DNA of 64,000 nucleotides. It comes from Lutibacter sp. HS1-25 (GTDB lineage Bacteria; Bacteroidota; Bacteroidia; Flavobacteriales; Flavobacteriaceae). The notes under the pieces were generated by a model, which worked only from the letters and a program-made list of their open reading frames with translations, was not told the DNA's origin and ran no database searches. Location: NCBI RefSeq assembly GCF_004121075.1, contig NZ_RHLN01000160.1, positions 1 through 64,000 of the forward strand, written 5' to 3'. Shown in pieces: positions 7,703-16,659 of the stretch. Position 1 is the first letter of the stretch; each line of letters begins with the position of its first letter. The translations under genes were made by a program, and so were the position numbers.

Positions 7703-10700
7703 TATTCAGTGGTTTTAGCAATTTTTAATTCAAGTTCTTTTTGTTGATCTCGCTTCTTTTCATATCCAGCAATTTTACCTATAAAGACAAAAAGCATTGG
7801 ATACAAAAAAACACCTAAAAATGTTGCAATTCCCATACCACCAAGCAATGCCATACCCATTACTTTTCGAGATTCGGCACCTGAACCTGAAGCTACAACC
7901 AAAGGAAAAACACCCAAAATAAATGAAAAAGCTGTCATTAATATTGGTCTAAATCTGGATTTTGAAGCTGCCATTGCTGCATCAAATAAACTCATACCAT
8001 TTTTAAATTCGTCATTGGCAAATTCAACAATTAAAATGGCATTTTTTGCAGCCATCCCAATCAACATTACAAAGGAGACTTGTGCAAAAATGTTATTTTC
8101 AAAAGTTGGACTAATTAAACGACCAATCCATAGAAAAAATAAGGCTCCAAAAATTGCAAATGGTGTACCTAATAAAATTGCAAAAGGCAACGACCAACTT
8201 TCATATTGAGCTGCTAATATTAAGAATACAAAAAGCAGTGAAAACGTTAAAATAATACTTAAAGATCCTGAAGCTTTTTCTTCTTGATAAGACATTGCAT
8301 TCCAACTATAGCCCATATCTGGCGGTAAAACTTCTGCTGCTACTTCTTTCAATGCCTGCCTGGCTTGATCAGAAGTGTATCCTTCTGCAGGAGCACCAGT
8401 AACTTCAACAGATCTGTATAAATTAAATCGAGTTGTATAATCGGGGCCCGAAATTGGTTTAATAGTTGCCAATGTTGATAACGGAACCATTTCTCCTTGG
8501 TTATTTTTTATAAAGAAATTATTAATTTGTGAAGGATCAACTCTATATTCAGGTTCTGCTTGAATATATGTTTTATACAATCTACCAAATCGGGTAAAAT
8601 CATTTACATAAGCACCACCCATAAAAGCACCAACAGTAGTATAAAGATCGCTTAATTTAACACCCAATTTCAATGCTTTTTCTTTATCAATATCCATAAA
8701 TCGCTGCGGAACAGTTGCTTGAAAAGTTGTAGCAGCTCTACCAATTTCAGGTCGTTCATTGGCTGCTTTCAAAAACTTCATTGAATTTTCAGCTAAATAT
8801 TGAGGCGAATTACCTACCCTGTCTTGTAGCATAATACTAAATCCTGAACCATTACCCAAGCCAGGAATTGCTGGAGGTCCAAAGGCAAATGCTTGGGCAT
8901 CCTTTATACCTAAAAATAATTTTTTATTTACAATGTCAATTACTTCTTTTGCTGTAATATCTCTTTCAGACCAATCTTTTATTCCTACAAATAAAAATCC
9001 GGTATTTGAAATCATTGCACCCGAAAGAATACTGTATCCTGTAGCAGTAGTGATATATTCTACTTCTGGAATTTCCTGTAGAATTTTTTCAACTTCTTTA
9101 GTTACTACATCAGATCTTTGAATAGATGCTGCATTGGGCAATTGAACGTTTACAAAGAAATATCCCATATCTTCTTCAGGAATAAATCCGCCAGGAACCA
9201 TACTACCAAAAATACCCGCACCAATTGTCATAATAACAATAAATACAATCCCTCGTTTTATTTTTCTTGAAACAATATTGGTATAACTCATATAAGAGTC
9301 TGTAGATTTATCCATTCCTTTGTTAAACTTTCCAAAAAACCAACCCAAAGGACCTTTATACGGTTTTGGCTCTTTTAATAAAAGTGAACACAACGCAGGA
9401 CTTAATGTTAAAGCATTTACAGAGGAAACCAATACAGAAACAACAATTGTTATGGCAAACTGTTGATATAACAAACCGGTAATACCTGCCATACCTGCTA
9501 CCGGAATAAATACAGCAACTAAAACCAAAGTAGTTGCAATTACAGGAGCCGTTACTTTTCTCATAGCATCAAGCGTTGCTTCTTTAGCATTCATTCCTTT
9601 TGCTATATTTACCTGAACAGCTTCAACAACTACAATGGCATCATCTACCACAATACCAATGGCCAATACCAATCCTAAAAGTGACAATACATTGATTGTA
9701 AAACCTAAACTTGGAAAGAAAATAAATGCACCAATTAAAGAAACTGGAATTGCCAATGTTGGAATTAATGTTGCTCTCCAATCTTGAATAAAAATGAATA
9801 CAACCAATACAACCAATATTAAAGCTATTATTAAAGTAACCACAATGTCTTTTATACCCGCTTCAATAGCTTTTGTTGTGTCTAAAGAAACATCGTATCT
9901 GATACTTTCTGGAAAATTTTTTGATAAACTTTCCATTTCTGCTTTAATTTGTTTTGCCAATTCTAATCCGTTAGATCCAGGTGCTTGATATAAAGCAATA
10001 ATTGCTGAAGTTTTACCATTCATTCTTGGAATCATATTGTAAGTTTCAACGCCTAAATTAACGCTTGCAACATCACCTAATTTAATTTGAGACCCATCAG
10101 ATTGTGTTCTAACTACTATATCTTCAAAGGCTTCAGCAGAGTTAAAACGCTCTGGCAAACGAACCGTGTAAGTAAACTCAGTACCTACCGGTGCTGGTTC
10201 GGCTCCAAATTTTCCACCTGGAACAATAATATTTTGTTCATTTATTGCATTTATTATTTCTGGTACAGTTAAGCCTAAATGTGAAATTCTATCAGGCTTA
10301 ATCCATATTCTCATAGAATAGTCAGATGCTCCCATAACATCAACTTTACCAATACCTTTTACTCTGGCCAATTGATCTTTGATATTGATTAAAGCATAAT
10401 TTCCTAAAAAATCTTGATCATATCTACCATCATCAGAAGTTAAAGCTACCAACATTAAAACGTTAGGCAAAGCTTTTTGGGTTGTAACCCCTAATTTTGT
10501 TACAGAAGAAGGTAGTTTTGCTGAAGCTGCAGATACTTTGTTTTGTGTTAAAACCGTATTCATATCAGGATCTGTACCTACATCAAACGACACTTGTATA
10601 TTCATACTACCATCATTGGCATTGGTAGATTTCATATAAATCATATTATCAACACCATTTATTTGTTGTTCTAATGGTGTGGCTACAGACTCTTCAACAT

Positions 10701-10878
10701 TTATGGCGTTTGCACCAGTATATTTTGCACTAACCTGAACAATTGGAGGTGTTAAATTTGGATATTGCTCAATAGGTAAACCTACTAAAGATACCGTACC
10801 AACAATCACAATTACAATGGCAATTACAATGGCTACAATTGGCCGGTGGACGAAAAAATTTCCTTTATTTTCAGACAT
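7702..10878 (-). CDS. RND multidrug efflux pump, inner-membrane permease (HAE1/AcrB type)
   Basis: The chosen start (10876-10878) gives 1058 residues beginning MSENKGNFFVHRPIVAIVIA, the normal start of HAE1 pumps. An upstream in-frame ATG at 10911 would add 11 residues overlapping the adaptor gene and is less likely. Twelve membrane helices and two large periplasmic loops are evident. Family motifs include the proton-relay region VVDDAIVVVEAV in helix 4 and the second-half counterpart GMAAKNAILIVEFANDEF. The protein exports hydrophobic compounds from the inner membrane or periplasm using the proton gradient. It lies between its adaptor (7 bases upstream) and its outer-membrane factor, so the tripartite system is complete. 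Confidence 0.95.
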   Translation of the reverse strand: MSENKGNFFVHRPIVAIVIAIVIVIVGTVSLVGLPIEQYPNLTPPIVQVSAKYTGANAINVEESVATPLEQQINGVDNMIYMKSTNANDGSMNIQVSFDVGTDPDMNTVLTQNKVSAASAKLPSSVTKLGVTTQKALPNVLMLVALTSDDGRYDQDFLGNYALINIKDQLARVKGIGKVDVMGASDYSMRIWIKPDRISHLGLTVPEIINAINEQNIIVPGGKFGAEPAPVGTEFTYTVRLPERFNSAEAFEDIVVRTQSDGSQIKLGDVASVNLGVETYNMIPRMNGKTSAIIALYQAPGSNGLELAKQIKAEMESLSKNFPESIRYDVSLDTTKAIEAGIKDIVVTLIIALILVVLVVFIFIQDWRATLIPTLAIPVSLIGAFIFFPSLGFTINVLSLLGLVLAIGIVVDDAIVVVEAVQVNIAKGMNAKEATLDAMRKVTAPVIATTLVLVAVFIPVAGMAGITGLLYQQFAITIVVSVLVSSVNALTLSPALCSLLLKEPKPYKGPLGWFFGKFNKGMDKSTDSYMSYTNIVSRKIKRGIVFIVIMTIGAGIFGSMVPGGFIPEEDMGYFFVNVQLPNAASIQRSDVVTKEVEKILQEIPEVEYITTATGYSILSGAMISNTGFLFVGIKDWSERDITAKEVIDIVNKKLFLGIKDAQAFAFGPPAIPGLGNGSGFSIMLQDRVGNSPQYLAENSMKFLKAANERPEIGRAATTFQATVPQRFMDIDKEKALKLGVKLSDLYTTVGAFMGGAYVNDFTRFGRLYKTYIQAEPEYRVDPSQINNFFIKNNQGEMVPLSTLATIKPISGPDYTTRFNLYRSVEVTGAPAEGYTSDQARQALKEVAAEVLPPDMGYSWNAMSYQEEKASGSLSIILTFSLLFVFLILAAQYESWSLPFAILLGTPFAIFGALFFLWIGRLISPTFENNIFAQVSFVMLIGMAAKNAILIVEFANDEFKNGMSLFDAAMAASKSRFRPILMTAFSFILGVFPLVVASGSGAESRKVMGMALLGGMGIATFLGVFLYPMLFVFIGKIAGYEKKRDQQKELELKIAKTTE

Positions 10879-10885
10879 ATTCAGC

Positions 10886-12034
10886 TTATTGTTTTTTAAA
10901 TTGACTTTCAAAAACAGTGATTTCAGGTATCACCTCTAAACCATTACCTACTTTTTGCAAGCCTTCAAATACAATTTTATCTCCTTCAGAAATTCCTTCT
11001 TTAACAATATAATAATCATCAAAAGAATCTCCTATAACAATTCTTCTAGATTCAATTTTATTTTCAGCATTGACTACAAAAATTGAATATTCACCCTGTA
11101 ATTCTGTTACAACTCTTTGAGGCACCAATAATGCATCCTTTTCTACTTTACTTTTAACTTTAATACGAGCATACTGTCCTGGTCTCAAAATTAATTCGGG
11201 ATTAGGAAAAGAAGCCTGTATTAAAATGGCTCCAGTTGAAGCATCAATTTCTCTATTTATAAAATCTACTTTACCTTTGTATGGATGCGTAGACCCATCA
11301 GTAAGCAACAATTCTATTTCAGCTTTTTGCGCTCTTTTTTCAACATCTAAATCTCTATGAGCTTCTGCAAATTCTTTTGCAAAAATTAAATAATTTGTTT
11401 CATTGATAAAAAATTGCACTCGTACATTATCAACTTTTGAAATGGTATTAATAATTACAGGATTTGGGCTTCTACCAACAAAATCACCTACTCTAGCTTG
11501 TGTTTTACCAATAAAACCATTAATAGGTGCTTTAATTTGCGTATAACTTAAATTAATTTGTGCCATTTTTAAAGATGCTTCAGCTGCTTTTCTGGCTGCT
11601 AACGATGCATCTCTATCTGCTAAGGCAAAATCTAAATCACTTTTACTTACCGCATCCATTTCAGCCAATGGCTTTACCCTTGCTAAATTATTTTCAGAAT
11701 TTAGATATTTTGTTTGCGCTTCTGTAACTTTACTTTTTTCACCAGCAATAGCTGCATTAAATGGCTCTGGATCTATGGTATATAATAAATCTCCTTTTTT
11801 TACTCTTGCACCTTCAGTAAATAAGATACCTGTTAAATAACCTTCAACACGGGCATTTATAGAGACGTCTTCTTCTCCAAAAACTTCTCCAACAAAATAA
11901 TTATAAATTGGAATGTCTTTTTTAATAACTTCAACAACTTTAATTTGTTGTGGTGGCATTTTTTGTTGTTCTTTTTCTTTACAAGAAATAAATAAGAAAA
12001 AAGACAACCCTAGAATAAGTGAGCTTAGTTTCAT
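10886..12034 (-). CDS. RND efflux periplasmic adaptor lipoprotein (AcrA/MexA type)
   Basis: The 382-residue product begins with a lipoprotein signal (LFISC, Cys18). Then come a first beta-barrel strand, a biotinyl-lipoyl-like half (ARVEGYLTGILFTEGARVKK), an alpha-hairpin (about 95-160, rich in Ala and Lys), the second lipoyl half (IKAPINGFIGKTQARVGDFV), a beta-barrel and the membrane-proximal domain. This is the AcrA/MexA layout. It bridges the pump and the outer-membrane factor and is the first gene of the operon. No local TetR or similar regulator is adjacent, so control is by a distant factor or is constitutive. No exact TAnnTTTG box was found in the 180 bases upstream. Confidence 0.93.
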   Translation of the reverse strand: MKLSSLILGLSFFLFISCKEKEQQKMPPQQIKVVEVIKKDIPIYNYFVGEVFGEEDVSINARVEGYLTGILFTEGARVKKGDLLYTIDPEPFNAAIAGEKSKVTEAQTKYLNSENNLARVKPLAEMDAVSKSDLDFALADRDASLAARKAAEASLKMAQINLSYTQIKAPINGFIGKTQARVGDFVGRSPNPVIINTISKVDNVRVQFFINETNYLIFAKEFAEAHRDLDVEKRAQKAEIELLLTDGSTHPYKGKVDFINREIDASTGAILIQASFPNPELILRPGQYARIKVKSKVEKDALLVPQRVVTELQGEYSIFVVNAENKIESRRIVIGDSFDDYYIVKEGISEGDKIVFEGLQKVGNGLEVIPEITVFESQFKKQ

Positions 12035-12213
12035 TGAATAAATTTTTAATAGCTAATATAACTAATTTTTAAATTTATATTCAATAACAAGATATTTTTT
12101 CAATAAAAACCATTGAATAATTACTGTTTTATATGAATATCATATCAAAAACCAATCTATCTATCAAAGTAATTTAAATAACATTTAGATTACTAAAAAA
12201 AAATTACAATAGC

Positions 12214-12249
12214 AAAAAAGCCCTGAAACACAAATTTCAGGGCTTTTTT
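12214..12249 (-). terminator. Terminator after the 12268-13305 gene
   Basis: The hairpin AAGCCCTGAAA / TTTCAGGGCTT is flanked by A and T runs and has a short loop. It lies just past the stop of the minus-strand barrel gene and separates it from the RND operon further on, which must therefore have its own promoter. Confidence 0.85.
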
Positions 12250-12267
12250 ATAATCTAAAATATTAAT

Positions 12268-13305
12268 TTATATTAAAAAACGGTAATTTACTGAACCTAG
12301 GATTGATTTTCTATTCCCAAGAACACTGGCTTCCGTTCTAATCATCCAACGTTTATTAATTTGATATTGAGCACCAACTAGACCACTCCATGTTTCCTGT
12401 GGTCTTTTCTCTAAACCATATCTAACAGTAGCATCTTCCTGAATATTATCAATAGCATCAACAAGCGGTGTTAGTACTTTATCAGCTAATAGTTTTTCAG
12501 CAATTGATAAACCATCATACCACGCATCATAATTTTCAACAAACTGGTCTTTTTTATCCCAAAAATCAACTGGTAATGCCTCTTTTAAAGCAAGTTCACC
12601 TTTAGTATCAGCTGCAATTCCAATATTCATTGTACCTATCCAAACACCAATATTACTTTTAGGATTGTTTTTAAAAGTAAATACATGTCCTGCTCTTAAT
12701 CCCATCACATTTACCATAACACTTTTATCTAAATATTCAGGCTTACTCCAAGTCCAGTTAAAATCGGCTGATATAAAAATAGGACCTAAACCTGCAGCTA
12801 ATAATGCTCCAAAACCACTAGTTCTAACATTTTGTTCTACAACAGAATTAAGAGAAATAGGTTTAACAATGTTAATTTCGGTTCTTGAAGTAGAATTACC
12901 ATAAATACCATACACATTAAAAAAAGGCAACACCCATAAATCGGCTCTAACGTTATATCCCCAAGCAGTACTGGTATTTTCACCAAAACCAATAAAATCT
13001 GTAGGAGTTAAAGGAATATCTGTATCTCCATTTTTAAAACCTAATTTTAAATTTTCTACAATTATATTTTGTTTCATATAAATATAATTTGCCATAACAC
13101 CAGCAGGATAAGGAATATCAAATCCTTTTTTATAGGCTCCTTTTCCTAAAATAGGAAAAACAAATTTATAGTCTACCTGCTTTAAACTATCTGTATAAGC
13201 TTCGTGCTTTGTTCTAATTTTTTTAGTTGCGTACTGTGCGAAACCTGTTCCTATAAAAATAAAAACGAGTAGCATTGTTAAAATTGTAGTTTTTTGATTT
13301 TTCAT
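12268..13305 (-). CDS. Predicted outer-membrane beta-barrel protein, unknown function
   Basis: The 345-residue product has a signal peptide (about 1-23, ending GTGFAQ). It shows many alternating amphipathic strands rich in Tyr, Trp and Gly, such as WGYNVRADLWVLPFFNVYGI and WIGTMNIGIAADTKGELAL. It ends with a barrel-type strand (GSVNYRFLI). I recognise no named family with certainty. It is transcribed alone: a -7 box lies at 13334-13341 and a terminator at 12214-12249. The barrel gene 13367-14548 upstream may be related only by position. Confidence 0.65.
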   Translation of the reverse strand: MKNQKTTILTMLLVFIFIGTGFAQYATKKIRTKHEAYTDSLKQVDYKFVFPILGKGAYKKGFDIPYPAGVMANYIYMKQNIIVENLKLGFKNGDTDIPLTPTDFIGFGENTSTAWGYNVRADLWVLPFFNVYGIYGNSTSRTEINIVKPISLNSVVEQNVRTSGFGALLAAGLGPIFISADFNWTWSKPEYLDKSVMVNVMGLRAGHVFTFKNNPKSNIGVWIGTMNIGIAADTKGELALKEALPVDFWDKKDQFVENYDAWYDGLSIAEKLLADKVLTPLVDAIDNIQEDATVRYGLEKRPQETWSGLVGAQYQINKRWMIRTEASVLGNRKSILGSVNYRFLI

Positions 13306-13333
13306 AAGTATTTATTAATTAAAAAATAAGCAA

Positions 13334-13341
13334 CAAATATA
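13334..13341 (-). promoter_or_regulatory. -7 promoter element
   Basis: The minus strand reads TATATTTG, an exact TAnnTTTG match, 29 bases upstream of the ATG of the 12268-13305 barrel gene. No -33 TTG is found at the normal distance. Confidence 0.4.
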
Positions 13342-13366
13342 TTATTTAATTATTTATTATAGATTT

Positions 13367-14548
13367 TTATTTACTCCAAGCACTTCCAAAAACAATGCTA
13401 AAAGCAAAATCTTTATTGTTGCTCCAAGCAAAATCTACACCTGCATCTACATCAAACAAACGTGCCAATTTATATCTAAAGCCAAGTCCGTAATTATAAA
13501 CCAAAGTTGCAGGTCCAAATTCATCAAAAGATTTGAAAGCTTTACCTGTACCACCAAAAAAATCTAACGACCAACGTTTGTAAACTTTAAATTTCCATTC
13601 TGTTTCTACAAGCATTGTATTGTCACTTTGATATTTCATAGCAGGTACACCTCTTAATTGTATAAATGGCTTTGCATAAAAAGGAGAATCACCTCCTATC
13701 ATAAAATTAGAATCAAATCTAAAGGCCGATAAAATATTATCGCTTATTTTTTGATATCCTAAAAAATAAGGATTAATTTGATAATAATTTTGATCACCAC
13801 CAAGCCAGGTTGCATTGTACATAAATTGAAAACCAGTATTCACACCTTTTGATGGGGTAAAAATATTATTTCTAGTATCCCAATTTACCATTGGTGTAAG
13901 CATACTAATGGTAGTTGTATTATTTAATTTACTCAATAATTTATCAAATATTGGCCCTAAAACGGGTGTGTCTAAATACGGTTCAAATTTTGTTTTTCCT
14001 TGAAAAAACATATAAGAGCCCCCTACAAATAAGTTAGATTTAGCAACTCTAACATTAACACGTTGCATAACTAACCAGGCATCTAAGTTAAACTCTATAG
14101 GATTTTTACTTAAAAAATCACTATTGTTCCCATAATATTTAATATTTACGCTTGGTTTAGCAACAGCTCCTAAATATCTAATTTTATCTGGACCCCAAAC
14201 ATGAAAATGAAATAAGGCTGCCATCCATGTTTTATTTGATGTCCCTAAACCGATAACCCCAGAAATATTTGGAGGTACCGGAACATCATATTTCTTTTTT
14301 TGAGGCGTTATAAACAACGCTGCAAGTCCACCTCCATAACCAACCGCAGGCTCTGTAACAATAATTGGAATGGGCATAAACCCCTGTGGTTCAATTAAAA
14401 ACTCGCTAATATCAAAAGCACCATCAAGTGAATCTTTAAATGAAATTTTCTTTTTTTCTTCTTTTTGAGCAAAAATCTGATTAAAATGTGTGCATAAAAT
14501 AAGTAATAACAAACAACAAATTTGTCTAAAAGTAATTTGATTTTTCAT
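13367..14548 (-). CDS. Outer-membrane protein of the bacterial surface antigen (BamA/TamA C-terminal barrel) type
   Basis: The 393-residue product has a signal peptide (about 1-28, ending QIFAQ). The barrel begins with PIPIIVTEPAVGYGGGLAAL, which is typical of the D15/surface-antigen group without POTRA domains. Later strands contain NWDTRNNIFTPSKGVNTGFQ (the D-x-R-N...F-P-x-x-G hallmark) and FDSNFMIGGDSPFYAKPFIQ (a loop followed by the QLRG motif). Family members insert proteins or export lipids, but small POTRA-less ones are mostly uncharacterised. Its ATG overlaps the TGA of the AI-2E-type permease gene by 4 bases, so the two are translationally coupled. Confidence 0.8.
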   Translation of the reverse strand: MKNQITFRQICCLLLLILCTHFNQIFAQKEEKKKISFKDSLDGAFDISEFLIEPQGFMPIPIIVTEPAVGYGGGLAALFITPQKKKYDVPVPPNISGVIGLGTSNKTWMAALFHFHVWGPDKIRYLGAVAKPSVNIKYYGNNSDFLSKNPIEFNLDAWLVMQRVNVRVAKSNLFVGGSYMFFQGKTKFEPYLDTPVLGPIFDKLLSKLNNTTTISMLTPMVNWDTRNNIFTPSKGVNTGFQFMYNATWLGGDQNYYQINPYFLGYQKISDNILSAFRFDSNFMIGGDSPFYAKPFIQLRGVPAMKYQSDNTMLVETEWKFKVYKRWSLDFFGGTGKAFKSFDEFGPATLVYNYGLGFRYKLARLFDVDAGVDFAWSNNKDFAFSIVFGSAWSK

Positions 14549-15618
14549 AAAACATTTTTATTTTCTTTATTCTCTAATATAGCTATTGCTTCTTCGCTTG
14601 AGCCTAATAAAATAGCAATCCATTGGGTTTGCTTATTTTGCTCTAACATAATTTTTATTGCCATAGTTAAAGGCACTGATAAAAACATACCAATTGTACC
14701 TAAAATAAATCCCCAAAATAATAATGATACAAAAACAACATATGTAGAAAGCCCTAAACCTCTTCCCATTACTTTTGGTTCAACAAAATTTCCAACAATC
14801 ATATTTACCACAAGAAATATTGATACCGTCCAAAAAACACCATCAAATCCTTGCTGAATTAAAGCAAAAAGTATTGCAGGAATGGCTGCTATTATAGAAC
14901 CAAAATTAGGAATAAAGTTTAATAAAAATGCTATAAGTGCCCATATTATAGCATAATCTAAATCAATTATATACAAAGGAATCCATATAAGTACACCTGT
15001 TAAAGCACTAGTCATTGTTTTTATTGTTAAATAATGACGGATATTTTTAATTATAACACTAAAATACGAACTTGATTTTTTTGAATCTTGGTAAATAATT
15101 TTTGTTTTTATTGAAATACTATCTAATTCTAAAAGAAGAAAAATGGTTAAAAAGAAAATGGTTAAAGCATTACCCATAAAACCCCCTAATTTACTTAATA
15201 AATTGGCTGTAATATTCATTGCTTTTGAAACATCTACCAAATTAGTTATGTTTTTAAATGAAACATTAAAGCCCCTACTTTCTAAATTTAAAAACAAGTT
15301 TTCGCTCATTTTTTTTAAGTTAGCTTCATAAACATCAACATTTTGAGAAAACGATGATAACGAACTACCAATTACTTCAATAAAAAAAATAAAAACTACA
15401 GTTATCCCTATTAAAACAATTAAAAGAGCCAAGGATTTTGGCACTTTTTTAGATTGCAGCCAGTTTATAGGCTGAGCACATACTATGCTAATAAAAAGCC
15501 CCATTAATAAAGCATTAATTAATGAAACAGCATTCATAATTCCGGCAATGATAATAACAAAAGAAGCAATTATTAAAACTATTGGTGTGTGATTTATACT
15601 CGTAATTTTCTTGTTCAT
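14545..15618 (-). CDS. AI-2E family transporter (PerM/TqsA type)
   Basis: The 357-residue membrane protein has the family layout: two N-terminal helix pairs, a soluble region (about 75-140) and a long C-terminal helix block. Typical motifs are LIAFLLNFIPNFGSIIAAIP, NFVEPKVMGRGLGLSTYVVF and LLFWGFILGTIGMFLSVPLT. Members export small molecules or exchange sodium and protons; the name comes from autoinducer-2 export by TqsA, and the substrate here is unknown. It is sandwiched in an operon: 5 bases after the DUF5335-like gene and overlapping the surface-antigen barrel by 4 bases. An inner-membrane permease coupled to an outer-membrane barrel suggests a shared export task, though this is inference. 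Confidence 0.9.
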   Translation of the reverse strand: MNKKITSINHTPIVLIIASFVIIIAGIMNAVSLINALLMGLFISIVCAQPINWLQSKKVPKSLALLIVLIGITVVFIFFIEVIGSSLSSFSQNVDVYEANLKKMSENLFLNLESRGFNVSFKNITNLVDVSKAMNITANLLSKLGGFMGNALTIFFLTIFLLLELDSISIKTKIIYQDSKKSSSYFSVIIKNIRHYLTIKTMTSALTGVLIWIPLYIIDLDYAIIWALIAFLLNFIPNFGSIIAAIPAILFALIQQGFDGVFWTVSIFLVVNMIVGNFVEPKVMGRGLGLSTYVVFVSLLFWGFILGTIGMFLSVPLTMAIKIMLEQNKQTQWIAILLGSSEEAIAILENKENKNVL

Positions 15619-15623
15619 ATAAT

Positions 15624-15950
15624 TTATTTACAAAAGGTAACTATATATTCATTGTTATTAAAATCAATTATCTCTATTGAAGTAATATCTCCATAATCAT
15701 TTTGTGTTTCCCATAATTCGAGTGGTGCATTGATAATATGATTTAATTCAACAGCATCACCTCCTACTGATATAACCATATCATACCCTTTAAACTGGTA
15801 ATTGTAATTTACGCTCATTAAAGGAATTTCGTCTACTAGTATCTCTGAATTGCATAAAGTAATTGACACAAGTCTTCCTTTATTATCATCAGAAAATACA
15901 CTAACACGTTCAATCCAATTTTCAGGCTGTATTTGTTTGGTTATCGACAT
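15624..15950 (-). CDS. DUF5335-like small protein
   Basis: The 108-residue acidic product has no signal peptide or membrane segment. The opening ITKQIQPENWIERVSVFSDDNKGRLV matches the pattern I recall for DUF5335 (basic start, W near residue 13, then G-R-x-V). The C-terminal half (GDITSIEIIDFNNNEYIVTF) looks like the end of the same small beta-rich fold. The function of this family is unknown. It is the first gene of a three-gene operon with the AI-2E-type permease and the surface-antigen barrel. Confidence 0.65.
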   Translation of the reverse strand: MSITKQIQPENWIERVSVFSDDNKGRLVSITLCNSEILVDEIPLMSVNYNYQFKGYDMVISVGGDAVELNHIINAPLELWETQNDYGDITSIEIIDFNNNEYIVTFCK

Positions 15951-15987
15951 TTATATTCTATTACACTTCTTTTTTTTAGCTACGCTC

Positions 15988-16572
15988 TCAAATTCCAAAA
16001 AAATCTTTAATTCCATCTAGCATAAATTGTAATCCCATAGCTACAATAATTAACCCCATAAATTTGGTTATAAACCCCTGTCCACTTACATTTTTTTTTG
16101 CTGCTACAAAGAGCATTGCTAAAATAATTACTAATGAAATAAGCACTGCAGCTATAACACCTACAACTGCAGAAACAGGAATACCTTCATAATGATGCAC
16201 GGCAGCCAAAGTCATTACCATTGTAATTGTTCCTGGACTCGCAGCAAATAAAATAAGCTTAGTTAAATCTCCTGTTGTATTGTTATTTGAATTTCCCTGA
16301 ATACCAAATAACATTTGAAATCCAAGAAAACCAATAATAATACCTCCTACTATTTTAAATGCTTCTTCTGAAATTCCAAAAACATTTAAAATAAACTTAC
16401 CTCCAAATGCTGATATTAATAAAATTATTAAAACAATAAACATTGCTTTAAATGCTACTTGTATATTTACATTTAAATCTTTACCCTTTTGAATATCTAA
16501 TAACATAGCTCCACAAACAACAGGATTTATAACTGCCAACATTGCTATGGTAGCTTGGAAATATTGTTCCAT
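15988..16572 (-). CDS. MarC family integral membrane protein
   Basis: The 194-residue product has about six membrane helices. It shows the MarC features INPVVCGAMLLDIQKGKD near the start, GGIIIGFLGFQMLFGI in the middle and MGLIIVAMGLQFMLDGIKDF at the end. Despite the name, MarC proteins are not proven drug exporters and their substrate is unknown. The gene ends 37 bases before the DUF5335-like gene on the same strand, so it may head that operon, or be separate. No exact promoter box was seen upstream. Confidence 0.85.
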   Translation of the reverse strand: MEQYFQATIAMLAVINPVVCGAMLLDIQKGKDLNVNIQVAFKAMFIVLIILLISAFGGKFILNVFGISEEAFKIVGGIIIGFLGFQMLFGIQGNSNNNTTGDLTKLILFAASPGTITMVMTLAAVHHYEGIPVSAVVGVIAAVLISLVIILAMLFVAAKKNVSGQGFITKFMGLIIVAMGLQFMLDGIKDFFGI

Positions 16573-16659
16573 ATTTATTTTAAAAATAAAAAATTCATTA
16601 AAACTTAGCTTAAAAACTAAATTTTAGTGAATTAAATATACTATTTTATTTGCTTGAGA

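Noticed and set aside
10879-10911. Upstream ATG for the RND pump
   Set aside because: It would add 11 residues overlapping the adaptor gene; the family start MSENKGNFFVHRP fits the ATG at 10878, which lies after the adaptor stop codon.
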